DNA of 42,618 nt. It comes from Paraburkholderia sp. UYCP14C (GTDB taxonomy: Bacteria > Pseudomonadota > Gammaproteobacteria > Burkholderiales > Burkholderiaceae). The stretch spans positions 1-42,618 of the forward strand of contig NZ_SELS01000064.1 in NCBI RefSeq assembly GCF_004197395.1. The letters run 5' to 3'. Made by a program: the position numbers and the translations under genes. The notes below the pieces were generated by a model. That model made no database searches, was not told where the DNA came from, and saw nothing but the letters and a program-made list of their open reading frames with translations. Positions 25,740 through 35,900 of the stretch are shown one piece after another. Position 1 is the stretch's first letter. Every line of letters begins with the position of its first letter.

Positions 25740-26216
25740 ATGTCCGAGCATCCTGTTGTTCTGATCACCGGCGCGCTGACCGGTATCGGCCGCGCTGCCG
25801 CACTGGCCTTTGCCGAGCAGCGGGCGCATATCGTCGTGTCCGGGCGGCGCGTCGAAGAAGGCCGGCAATTGGCCTCCGAACTGCGCGCGCTTGGATCGGA
25901 GGCTGAGTTCGTCCAAGCCGACGTCCGCTTCGAAGATTCGGTACGTAACCTCATCGAGCGCACCGTCGAACGGTTCGGCAGGCTCGACGTAGCGGTCAAT
26001 TCGGCCGGTACCGAGGGCGCGAGCCCGCGCCCGTCACGGAACTGACGCCCGAGCGTTATGCGGCCGTCTTCGATACCAATGTGCTGGGCACCATGCTCAG
26101 CATGAAACACGAGATGCGCGTGATGGTGGCGCAGGGCAGCGGCAGCACCGTCAACATCTCGTCGACGATGGGATCTCGCGGCGCGCCCAACGTCTCGCTG
26201 TATACGGCAAGCAAGC
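25740..26216 (+). pseudogene. Short-chain dehydrogenase, N-terminal part, frameshifted and split by insertion
   Basis: The 5' part of an SDR oxidoreductase: TGALTGIGRAAALAF cofactor motif at residues 10-24, the NSAGTEGA motif, then a frame break at the CCC run near 26024-26026 (one C lost). The next frame continues ELTPERYAAVFDTNVLGTMLSMKHE, NISSTMGSRGAP (catalytic Ser), and LYTASK (catalytic Tyr and Lys). It ends at 26216, where a 14-kb insert begins. The rest of the gene is at 40260-40544. The lengths 477 and 275 nt plus one restored base make 753 nt, 250 codons plus stop, the normal SDR size. The original gene probably reduced a carbonyl or alcohol substrate under control of the upstream LysR regulator. 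Confidence 0.9.
26207..26216 (+). repeat. 10-bp direct repeat GCAAGCAAGC, left copy (candidate target-site duplication)
   Basis: It encodes the A-S-K codons of the SDR active-site motif. It is identical to 40260-40269 at the other end of the insert. Confidence 0.75.
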
Positions 26217-26385
26217 GGGCATGGTAGATCGCCCGCATGACTATGACAGCCTGACTGCGGCCGCCCTGGTCCGTGGCCAGAACCGACAGGGCAAGATGAT
26301 ATTGGAGCGAGAGCGCTCGCGCTTTCGGTGCCGGAAGCGGCAATAGCATGTCGCGGGTGAGCGGACGGCGTTTCTTCGTTTTCAT
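26217..26385 (-). pseudogene. Regulator-like gene truncated at the left insert junction
   Basis: The ATG at 26385 begins MKTKKRRPLTRDMLLPLPAP, then ALSLQYHLALSVL and IVMRAIYHA, after which the frame runs into SDR sequence at the junction. The 56 residues resemble the N-terminal part of the 166-residue protein at 39343-39843 (LLPLPA, then LSLxxHxALA, then ARAVY). Similar Burkholderia proteins are, as I recall, often auto-labelled Fis-family regulators, but no helix-turn-helix is visible here. About two thirds of the gene is missing. Confidence 0.6.
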
Positions 26386-26483
26386 GGTCAGGACTGCCCC
26401 GTTGTCTGGAACCCGGAGCGTGGCGCGTGACGCCCGCCAACCGGACGTGCCCGGGTATCGGGCACCACGCGCCAGAGACATCA

Positions 26484-27356
26484 TCAGTGGCACGAAAGCA
26501 CCACGACGCCGCCAATCGTCCCGTTCGAGTAGCCCAGCGCAACCAGCGGCTGACTCGCGTCGTGCCCCACGACAACCGTCTGCGTCGAGAGCTGGCCGCT
26601 GGTCGAAACGCCATTCAACGTCACTTGCGGGCTTGACAGGGTATAGGTGGTACCACCGTTCGAATTGACTGACATGATCAGATTGTTCAGCGTGCCCGCA
26701 ACCGGATCGAGCGTCGCCGATGTTGCTGCGAGCGTGCCTGTAGGACCGCTGATATTGTCGGCAACCGTATCCGCAAGCAACTGAGTACAAACAAGCGCGC
26801 CACCTGTCCTAGGCAACGACAGCGGCGTGCCGACCGCGTAGTGCAGACCCTGCTGGGGGTTATAGGTATTTCCATCGGTGTCCTCGGCCTGGATCCATCG
26901 GCCAATCGCGACATCGGTGCCACTGCCCTGGATTTCGGTCACCATCCCGTGGTTAAGCCCAAGGCAGTTGGTTGCCGCAGCCGTCGACGCCAGCGTCGTG
27001 AAGCCGCCGCCTGCCTGTTGTACCTGGCTCGACGCGGGCGCGGCAGGGGCCGTGAAATTGCGGTTCTTCTGGAAGTCTGCCGGCAGGCTCGGCACTACCA
27101 CCACCGCAAGCGTGCCGTTGTTCGCCGCCACCTGGGAAGCCGAGCCGGAATAGGTGAAGGCGCCATCCGGTCTGCATGCTGCCTGGCTGGACGGCGGCTG
27201 GGCAGCGGGCGAGGAGGACGCGGCCGGTGCGGACGCGGACTGCGCAGAAGATCCTGCGTCTGCGGAATTCCCATCGCCACCGCCATGGCATGCGGACAGC
27301 GCCGCAACGATCAGGGCGGCAGCGAAAAGGTATGAGCGACGAAATCGGATTTGCAT
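26484..27356 (-). CDS. Lipoprotein of the two-partner secretion operon
   Basis: A 290-residue protein with a lipoprotein signal (RFRRSYLFAAALIVAAL, lipobox LSAC, Cys23), a Gly/Ser/Ala/Pro-rich linker, then a beta-rich domain with two Cys-containing segments (TNCLGLNHGMVTE, GALVCTQLLAD) and a C-terminal GGVVVLSCH. No named domain is recognised. It begins 61 nt after bcpB on the same strand and is probably the last complete gene of the operon. Burkholderia CDI loci may include a lipoprotein, BcpO, but that one is much smaller and lies before bcpB, so this is a different component or a cargo gene. Confidence 0.75.
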   Translation of the reverse strand: MQIRFRRSYLFAAALIVAALSACHGGGDGNSADAGSSAQSASAPAASSSPAAQPPSSQAACRPDGAFTYSGSASQVAANNGTLAVVVVPSLPADFQKNRNFTAPAAPASSQVQQAGGGFTTLASTAAATNCLGLNHGMVTEIQGSGTDVAIGRWIQAEDTDGNTYNPQQGLHYAVGTPLSLPRTGGALVCTQLLADTVADNISGPTGTLAATSATLDPVAGTLNNLIMSVNSNGGTTYTLSSPQVTLNGVSTSGQLSTQTVVVGHDASQPLVALGYSNGTIGGVVVLSCH

Positions 27357-27417
27357 GATCAGACACTCCAGAGATTCCCGGTTATCGGGCGATGGTTGAT
27401 GTGAACTGGTGAAATGG

Positions 27418-29169
27418 TCAGAACTGCCCCGTGAACTGGAAACCTAGCGTCACGCTCGGTGCGGGAAATCCGGACGGCGCATAGATCGGCGTCCCCGCGA
27501 ACACGTCGTAGCTGTACGCACCAAAGCGCGACGGCAGGGAGCCCTTGAAGCCGATGACCGCGCCCGCGAGCTGCGTGCCCGTGAGAAGGGCTGCGGACGG
27601 CCCCCACAGGTGGCCGTAGTCGAGGCCCACATAGAGCGCCTGTCCCGAAGCCCCAAGCGCGTACTGAAGCTCGTTGCGCCAGTAGAAGCCTTTCTCTGCC
27701 GCGAGCATCGTTTCGCCGCTGAAGCCTCGCACGGTATAGCGGCTGCCGATGGTCAGGTCGTCGATGTAGTTGAGTGTGTTATTGGTGAATTGCCCGTGCA
27801 CGGTGCCGACATAGCGCAGCGGCTGACCGGCCACCGCGAACGGCACCGAGAGGTTCGCGTCGAGCGTCGCCATGTGGAAGTAGTACGTCGGACCGCTGGT
27901 TGACGCCGGCATGGCCCCGAGCCAGCCGACGCCCTGCCGGTAGGCGAGCGTACCGTCGAACTGCGCCGTGCCGAAGTAGTGGCGGTTGGTCAGCCCCGCC
28001 TCAATGAATGTGTTGTCGCGGTGCTGCAGCGCAATCTCGGTGTCCTCGATAAAGCTCGCACCGAAGCGCTTGATGAGCTGGAACTCCACGCCCGACACAT
28101 CGTTCTGGCTGCGGTGGATAACCCGCTCAAGCTTGAGGCCCGCAGTCTGCGCGTTGCCGCTCGCTACGAAAATCTGGCTGGCCTGTGCGACCTGCTGGTA
28201 ATAGGTGTTTGTATAGCCGTACAGCGTGCCAGTCCAGTAACCCCATGGCACCGCATATGAGGCGTTCCAGCCGTGTGTACCGAGGTCGTGATTGCCGAAC
28301 TGCAGATCCTGATTGAACCCCGCCGAGAGAACGTCATTCAGGCCCAGGAGGTTATACAGGCCAAGCGAAACGTTGCCGATATAGCGCCCCGTCTCGTCAT
28401 TCCCTGAGTTGTCTGCCGAGACGACAAGCGACCACGGTTTTGTACGCTTGACTGTCACGACGACATCGCTCTCGCCGGGCGACGTACCGGGCACAATCTG
28501 CATTGTCGCGTCCTGGTTCGGTACGCGCTTCATCTGTTCGAGACCCTGCTCAAGGTCGCGCAGCTGGAGCACGTCCCCGTCTCGTGCAGGAAATGCGGTT
28601 CTGAGGGTGCCGCGCATATCGGCGTCCGCAAACTTCAGATTGCGGATGACACCCGGTATGAGGGCGAACTTGAGCGTCCCTTTCGACAGGTCCTGCGCTG
28701 GCAGGAGAACGCGCGTCGTAATGTAGCCACGACTCAGGATGACGCCTTGCAGGCCCTTGGTCAGCAGGTCGAGGCCCTGTTTGCCGACGCATTGCCCCTC
28801 GTAATGACGCAGCCAGTCATTCAGGAACGCGAACGGGTCCATCGGCAGGGCAGACGCGCCCTTTACGCGGTCGGCCTCGGGCAACGTATCCGGCACCTCG
28901 ACCGTGAACGAGTTGATACGGAAGCACGGCGTCTCGACGGGTAGTACGGGGTACTCTCCCGCAACAGGCACGGTCGAGAGCACCACGGGGGCCGCTACGG
29001 TTGCCGCGCGCTGCTGGGCGTCACGCTGCTGCTGGATCTGCTGGTTCTGTTCGGCGTTCGTGCGGGCCGCTGCCGCGGTGTCCGCTGGCGTAGGCGCTTG
29101 CTGAGCATTTGACGCGAGTGATACCAGGGCTGTGAGCGGCAGAGCCGCCAGCCTCTTTCTGATTTTCAT
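27418..29169 (-). CDS. bcpB: Two-partner secretion outer-membrane transporter (ShlB/FhaC/BcpB/CdiB family)
   Basis: A 583-residue Omp85-superfamily transporter. The start at 29169 places a clean signal peptide (RKRLAALPLTALVSLASNAQ) first; an upstream in-frame ATG is rejected. A Gln/Ala-rich linker (QNQQIQQQRDAQQ) forms the H1/linker, then two POTRA domains (FRINSFTVEVPDTL through VVVTVKR), then a 16-strand barrel with the plug-loop signature VRGF in RYTVRGFSGE near residue 480. The C-terminus ends in aromatic FQFTGQF as expected for BAM recognition. It exports the BcpA-like protein encoded upstream. Gene order BcpA, small membrane proteins, then transporter is the Burkholderia-type CDI order. 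Confidence 0.92.
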   Translation of the reverse strand: MKIRKRLAALPLTALVSLASNAQQAPTPADTAAAARTNAEQNQQIQQQRDAQQRAATVAAPVVLSTVPVAGEYPVLPVETPCFRINSFTVEVPDTLPEADRVKGASALPMDPFAFLNDWLRHYEGQCVGKQGLDLLTKGLQGVILSRGYITTRVLLPAQDLSKGTLKFALIPGVIRNLKFADADMRGTLRTAFPARDGDVLQLRDLEQGLEQMKRVPNQDATMQIVPGTSPGESDVVVTVKRTKPWSLVVSADNSGNDETGRYIGNVSLGLYNLLGLNDVLSAGFNQDLQFGNHDLGTHGWNASYAVPWGYWTGTLYGYTNTYYQQVAQASQIFVASGNAQTAGLKLERVIHRSQNDVSGVEFQLIKRFGASFIEDTEIALQHRDNTFIEAGLTNRHYFGTAQFDGTLAYRQGVGWLGAMPASTSGPTYYFHMATLDANLSVPFAVAGQPLRYVGTVHGQFTNNTLNYIDDLTIGSRYTVRGFSGETMLAAEKGFYWRNELQYALGASGQALYVGLDYGHLWGPSAALLTGTQLAGAVIGFKGSLPSRFGAYSYDVFAGTPIYAPSGFPAPSVTLGFQFTGQF

Positions 29170-29234
29170 GGGTGAACGTGTAGTCGTAGGAGGGAGCGAC
29201 TGACAAGTCACTCCTATGTTTTCTGGTAAGCCTG

Positions 29235-29669
29235 TTAAATTGAATTGCCTTCGTCTTCGATTGCGCGCAAATCCCTGAGCTCCCAAAACAACGGTAAGGC
29301 GCACGAAAACAGCAAGAGAAGATAAAAAGGGAACAACAAAGCTAAACCATCGGGGTTACCCGAAAAGACTGCGAGGTACACGGCCAACCCGATATAGGTG
29401 ATTGACAACACTACAGCGACGATAGCGAATCTTCTCCATAGCTGTCCACCATTTAACTGCGGCTGTCCTGCCGCAGTTCTACACCCCTTGTACAACTCGA
29501 AAAAAAAGACAAAGAGGAACCCAATAGCCACGAACGCAACCTTGCCGGCGATAGCCTTCCAGTTGTTGCCCCGAAACAGAGATACCGTAACGAGAACAAC
29601 AGCTATGTGGAAAAAAAGAGGGCTTCTCCTAGAAGCTCCCGAAATCGCACGCCTAAAGGCTTCGAGCAT
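29235..29669 (-). CDS. Polytopic membrane protein, candidate immunity protein B
   Basis: A 144-residue protein with four hydrophobic helices (about residues 16-32, 38-60, 84-108, 113-134). Its ATG shares the A of the preceding TAA stop (TAATG). The first half contains FRGNNWKAIAGK then FLFVFFFELY, and the C-terminus reads WELRDLRAIEDEG. Both segments echo the upstream protein at 29669-29908 (LRGAGWRPALAG, FVLVTYAMLREL, RELRQIRKIN...DEG), so the two seem to be related. It sits directly between the toxin-end of bcpA and bcpB, the place of CDI immunity genes, and is AT-rich like the toxin tail. A membrane immunity protein would fit a membrane-active toxin. Confidence 0.65.
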   Translation of the reverse strand: MLEAFRRAISGASRRSPLFFHIAVVLVTVSLFRGNNWKAIAGKVAFVAIGFLFVFFFELYKGCRTAAGQPQLNGGQLWRRFAIVAVVLSITYIGLAVYLAVFSGNPDGLALLFPFYLLLLFSCALPLFWELRDLRAIEDEGNSI

Positions 29670-29908
29670 TAATTTTCGCCCTCATCCATCTTGTTAATTT
29701 TCCTGATCTGACGAAGTTCCCGTAGCATCGCATAGGTAACCAACACAAAAAGCGAGGCATACATCGGTATTCCGGCTAACGCAGGGCGCCAACCGGCACC
29801 CCGTAGCTCTGATATTGCAACAACAACAGCAACGACGGCAAAGACGGAAATGTATGCCTTTATGTAACGGGTAATGAACCTGCGTCTCGGCTGAGCTTCC
29901 ATAATCAT
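29669..29908 (-). CDS. Two-helix membrane protein, candidate immunity protein A
   Basis: A 79-residue protein with two hydrophobic helices (about residues 17-36, and 44-62) between basic segments (RRRFITRYIK; RELRQIRKINK). The start ATG at 29908 overlaps the TGA of bcpA (ATGA), giving translational coupling; a second ATG two codons later is also possible. Position immediately after the exoprotein C-terminus is where CDI immunity proteins are encoded. Base composition is lower in GC than the exoprotein body, as is common for exchangeable toxin-immunity tails. The family is unknown. Confidence 0.65.
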   Translation of the reverse strand: MIMEAQPRRRFITRYIKAYISVFAVVAVVVAISELRGAGWRPALAGIPMYASLFVLVTYAMLRELRQIRKINKMDEGEN

Positions 29909-32900
29909 TTGTGTGATTGAGAATTCTGAATAGCTTGCTGAATTGGTCCAGCAGCACCCTGCATAATCTGATTGACAGCATTTCCAATTGGCGACGGTAG
30001 CACTGCTTTTGCCCATGACCCAGCACCCGTCGTCGCGGTGGCTACCCCTGCGGACAGATCAGGATTATTGCCGGTCATGCCCGCGCTGCCGAATGCCGCG
30101 ACGCCGTTTACAGCCGCGTTGTAGCCATTAGCGACGATCTTTCCGGCCGTTCCCATTGTGGCGATTGCTTTGTCTCCAATCGCAAATGGGGCACTCAGAC
30201 CACCAACTATCCCGGCAATGTACGAGTTTGTAAAGTTCGGCGCATCCGGGCTCGCCCCTGTCTTGTAATTAACGTAGCTTCCTGCATAGTCGTATCCACC
30301 AGCAAGCCCTGCAGCGATCACGGCCTCCGGTCCGAGCGCCACTACAGCGGCAGCAGGCACCCCGTACATGGCACCCGTCTGCATGTTGTTCGATGCGATG
30401 GTGGCGTTCGCCCCATCCGCATTGACCGCAGCCATGGCCAGCGAAGGATCGCAGGCCGACAGACCATTACACACCTTCGAGAGGGCGTTCTTTTTCGGAT
30501 CTAGCATCTGGTTGTACAGCTCTACCGACGAACCCGTTGCCGCGCCCGCTGTGCCACCAACGAGCGCACCGCCCACACCCGCCGCCACGTTCGCGGCCAA
30601 GTTACCAAGTAGGTCCGAGCCTGTTTCCGAAGTTACACCCTTCGAAATGCTGTCCAACTGGTCCGCCATTTTCGAGGCAAGACCTGCGCCCGCAGCGCCG
30701 CCCGCCACTGTGAAGACACTGCCGCCGCCAAGTCCACCAATTAGCGCACCGCCAGCCGCTTGCAATAGGGCGCGACTATCGCCACCTTCGGTCCATGCTG
30801 CGGCCGCCGCAGTATCGCCAGCTTTGTCAGCGGCTTTCTCCTGGGCATCCGCATACATGCCGATTCCCTGCGCGACCACTTGGCCCGCCGCCTGCGCGGC
30901 CTGCATCGTATCGGCCTGCTGGTTGAGGATATTGTTCACGTCCGGCGTTGCCGATACCGTACCGTTCGTGTTGGTCGTGTCACGGCTCAGGGTTGATACG
31001 TCCTGCGTCTGCGCAGCCTGGTTTGTGATGTTGATCGTGCCCGCGCTCACTGCGCTGCGTGTCGTCGCGCTCTGGTCACCACTGTCATTCTGCGAAATCA
31101 TCGGCGATAGGCCGCCTGTACCGCTTACTGAGCTGGGTCCGAGAGCCTTACCGGTGTTACCCACGCCTACGCCCGCGCTGATGCCGTTGCTCGTCGCGTC
31201 GTAATGCGACTGGTTCTGGATATCGCTGTAGGTCAGCGTGCCGGTCGTCAGGTTGTTCTGCGACGGATCGGCCGTACTCGAAATCACCGCGCCGGTCAGG
31301 TTCGTATTGCCCTTGACGTTGACATCGAAGCCGCCGTTGCCGGCCTGAATACCGGCCTGCTCGTTGACCTGGGCATAGTTGCTATCCGCGTGGCCGTTCT
31401 GCGCGCTGAAGCTCGCGCTGCCGCCGCCCTGGCTGATGCTGAAACCGCCCCCAGCGCTGCTCTGATGCGCTGTGCTGACGGTCGTATCCTGAACGCTCTC
31501 GATATTCAGGTTGCCGCCAACGTTCGCCGTTACCTGGTTACCGTTGACTTGCGAGCCGATGATATTGGTATCGCCGCCCGACACGATGGTCACGCTGTTC
31601 GCACCGGTTACGTGCGAAGCGTTCTGGATCGCCGCGTTGCTGTTCGCGTCGCCATGCGCATTGGACATCGACGCCGAAACACCGAAACCCTGCGTGCCAT
31701 AGGACACACCGACGCTCGCGCTACTCGATTTGTTCGTGCTGGCCGTCGTGTCCGTGTTCGTGGTGTTGACGATGTTGACCTGATTCTTCGCGGCAAGCAC
31801 GACATCGTTCGCGCTCACGTTCGAACCCGCGATGGTCAGGTTGCCGCTGCCGGGCGTGCCGTCGCCGGTTGCCACGAAAGCCGCGGTGCCGCCCGCCTGA
31901 ACGTTCGAACCCTTCTGCGTCGTCTGATCCTCGGTGAACGTATTCTTGCTCTGACTGGAACCGAAGCTCAACTGCACGCCGATGCTCGGCGCATTCGGCC
32001 CTGTCGCCCCGCCCGCGAGGCCCGCCGCTCCAATGCCCGCCATCGCGGCATCGCCACCGGCCGCAATCGCATGCAACGCCTCGGCGCGACCGTTGCTGTT
32101 ACCGCTCGCGAGTGCCTGGCCCTGCGATACCGCGCCGTTGATCGCATCGCCCACGCTGCCCGAAAGGCCCAGCGTGAATCCGCTCTGTTTTGTTTCCTGG
32201 GTCTCGTCGTGGTGCGAGGTGTCGGTGGCCGCGTCGATGATTACGTTAGCTGCCGTACCGGTGACGTTCTGGGCTGCCACAAGGTCGCTGCCCGTCACGT
32301 GCAGCGTGTTGCCTGCCTGGATCGAGAGACTGCCGTTCGTGCTGCCTATGAGGCTGCCGTTATTCGTCACGCTGCTGTCGTTCGTCGTCTGCTTCGTGTC
32401 GCTGGTGCCGTAGTTGAGGCTAAATCCACCACCGCTCATCGCCCCGAAGCCCGACCTCTTTTCCTCGTAGGACGAACTGCTCTGACTCGTATCCTGCGTC
32501 GTGGTGATGTTCACATCATGCACGGCGCTCAGCGATACATCGTTCGTCCCGACGATAGTGCTGCCCGCGACGTTGATATCCTTGCCGCTTGAGATCGACA
32601 CGCCGTCGGCCGAAATCATGCTCCCCTGGTTCAGGGTCGTGGTCGTACTGCTCGAACTCGATACCTCCTTGCCGCTGACTACATTGCTGTGGCTGTGCTG
32701 CTCCTGCGAATTGTCGACATAGGTTGCGGTGGCCGCGCCGATGTTGACGTTGTTCGCTGCCGCTAGCGTCGCGGTCCCCTTGTCGAGGTTGATCGTGCTG
32801 CCGGTGAGGTTGATATCGTGGCCCGATGCGACAGTCAGCGAATTGCCGGCATTGAGCGTCGTCCCCGTCAGGGTATCGGCCGATGTATGCTGCGACGCTG

Positions 32901-35900
32901 AATAGCTGCCGTGACTGTCGCCGCCCGAGCTGTTGCTGTCGACGGTCGAACTCGCCTTCGCCGCCTGGAGCGTGACGTCGCCGTTCGCCGCAACCGTCCC
33001 GCCGCCGCCGAGATTGATATTCGCGCCCGTCGCGGTCAGGTTGCCGCCCACGCCGATCTGCGAGACGCCGCCCACGTTGATGGAACTGCCGGTCGTCTGG
33101 TTGATGTCGGTATTCGACACACCGTTCGCGCCCGCGACCACCTTATGCTCGCCGGTCTGCACCGTGCCGATGTCGTAGTTGCCGCCAACGGCCATGCCGA
33201 GGTTGCCGCCAACATTGAGATTGGCCCCGTTCTGCTCGACGTTGCCGCCCGTCACGATTGCGGCGTCGCCCTTTACATTGAGGTTTGCGATGGGGCCGAG
33301 CGTGGTCGTGGTCCGTGTCGCACCCGTCGCGCTGACCTGGTTGACGGTATTCGCGGCGGTATTGAGGATCAGGTCGCCACCCGCGTTCAGCGCGAGGCTC
33401 CCGGCGTTCACGATGGCCGAGGTCAGGTCGACATTGCCCGTCGTTGCGAGCGACATGAGGCCGCCGCTTTGCAACGTACCGAACGCGTTGTTGATCTGCT
33501 GACCCTGGATCGACAGCGTATTGCTCGCCTGCACCGTCCCGCTGTTATTGAAGGTCTGCGCGTTCCGCAGATCGATGTCGGTCGCCGCGATCAGCGGGCC
33601 GTTCATGTTCTGCTGGCTTGCCTTCGCGAGATAGACGACCGGCACGAGAACGGATTGCCCGTCGACGACTTCGGTCTGCATGATGACGACATTGGTCGTG
33701 AGAGCCGCGACCTGGTCGGGCGAGAGCGCCATGCCAAGCGGCAGGTTAAGCGACCCGGCGAGCGACGCGCCCGCCGCCATCAACGCTTCATACATCGACT
33801 GGACGTCGGTATAGGGACCGAGTACAGCCTTGCCCGTCAGCGAGGTAATCTCATTCTGTACGAGCTGCTGCTCGTACAGGCCGTCGCCGAGGCGTTTCTC
33901 GACGCTCTGCGGATTCAGCCCAAGCTGCTGCAGGTAGTAGTTGCTGGAGATGAACGTCTTCGCGTTCGTGAAGGCCGGGTTCGTCTCGATCAGGTACGGC
34001 GCGTTCGGCGCGGTATCCCGGTGGAACAGGCCACCCTGGGGAATTGTCAGGTTGCTCAGGACATTAACCGCCGTCGCGCTCGCGATGATCGGATTAACGA
34101 GGCCCGAGCCACTCTTGACCGAAGCCGCTGCGCTTTTCGACCCGCCCGCGCTGCCGCTAACCCCGCCGACGGTCACCCCGCCGAGCGACTGACCCGGGAC
34201 GAGACCGAGCGAAGGAACGCCCGCATTACCCGCCGGATTGTTGATATTGACGCCGGTACCGGAAAGCGTGCCGCCCGCGACGAAGCTCGACTCGTAGCTT
34301 GGCAACGCATAAGTGTGGATGTCAGCCGGGGCCACCTGGTAGCCGCCCGGATTGGAGGTCACGAAGGTGGCATTGCCGAACGGCAGCTGCCAGTTGTATT
34401 CGGTGTTGTCGTAGTTGTCGTAGTGATACTGGCCGGAATAGGTCACCTGTACGCCGGGTGCAAGCTGCCCGCGCCAGCTAGTCTGGTCGAGCGACACGGG
34501 CGCGGCGATGTTGCTGACCGCCGCGACCGCGCTCCAGTAGTTCTGGAAGGTGCCCACCTTCGACGCGTCCAGATTGCCGCCCGCAATGATCTGAGCCTGC
34601 GGGCTGATCGCCGTAATCAGGTTGGCAAGCGCCACGCCCGTATAGGTCGTGTACTGGTAGGTGCTGTTCCACTGGCCGCCGTGCGGCGGATTGATCGGCA
34701 TGCCGCCTGGCTGGGCCTGCACCGCAGCGATGGCGGCGGGATCGTAGTTGGAAGCATTCGGATCGAACTGGAGGCCCATGACCTTCGGATTGCCCGGGCC
34801 GCATGCCGCCATGTTAGCGGCTGCGCAGCCAGACAGGCTGATGCCGAGCTGCTGGAGGTACGGTGAACTCGCATCCAGCGGCTCCACGTAGGCTCCATCG
34901 GTCGTCATCACGCGGCGCGTGTTGGTGACCTGGTTCGCGTACAGCCCCATGTCGCCCGAGGACTGGATGAGTGCCGAGACGTTGTTGATCAGGTTCGCGT
35001 TGGTATAGTTGCCGTTCGCATCCTTGCCACCCGCGAGCACGACCTTGCCCAGGCCAAAGATCGCGGTGGTCGCCATCGTGTCGGTCGCGGTGGTGTCGTC
35101 GCGGTTCTCGATGTCGGGCGCGAGCAGCTCGAGCGAGCCGTTGCTGTCGGTGGCGCCAATCAGCGCTGCTGGTCCCACGTTCGAAATGCTGCTGCGTGCG
35201 TTCAGCGACACGCTGCCGCCCACGATGGCGTTGCTGTTCTCCAGCGTAGCCGAGTGCGTGGTGAGGGTGCCGCCCGCCATCATGATGCCGCTGTTGACGA
35301 TATCGCCCGCATTGACATCGAGGTTATCGTTCGCCTCCAGCAGCGAGGCATTGTTGAACGTGCCGGGCACGGTGAAGGAAAGGTCGTGACCGGCGTTGAA
35401 CGCGAAACCGGAGGTCGGTGCAAAGTCGCCCTGAATGTTGATCGCGACGTCGTTCGCTGCGCTATAGGCCCCGCCGCCCGTCAACGTCGCCGCGTCGACG
35501 GTCAGGTTATGGGTCGCGCCGATCTGCCCGTTCGTGTTCGTGATCGCGCCGGTCGTCGTGATCGCAACGTCACCGGTCGGACCCGCGAAACTGCCAATCA
35601 CGCCGCCGCTGTTGTCGACGGTATTCGCCTGGAGGTCGACGCTTCCGCCGCTGACCTGGCCGCCCTGCGTATTGGAGAGCGTCGACGTATCGACGGCGAC
35701 ATTGCCGTTCCCCGTAATGACGCCGCCGCTGTTGGTGGTCTGGCTACCGCCCTGGACGGTTGTATTGCCTGTCCCCAGGTTGCTGACGAGGCCGTTCGTG
35801 TTGTCGATGGAAGCGGCCTGAACGCCGAGCGTGCTCGCATCGCCCGCAGCGCCCGTACCGGACTGGATCTGTCCGTTCGTATTCGCCAGCGCGCCGCCGC

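Noticed and set aside
32911-34866. Long plus-strand open frame of 651 codons, and others at 31204-32592, 35254-36072 and 36277-37227
   Set aside because: They lie antisense to bcpA, whose repetitive GC-rich codons keep the opposite frame open. They are Arg/Val/Ala-rich, without domains or ribosome binding sites.
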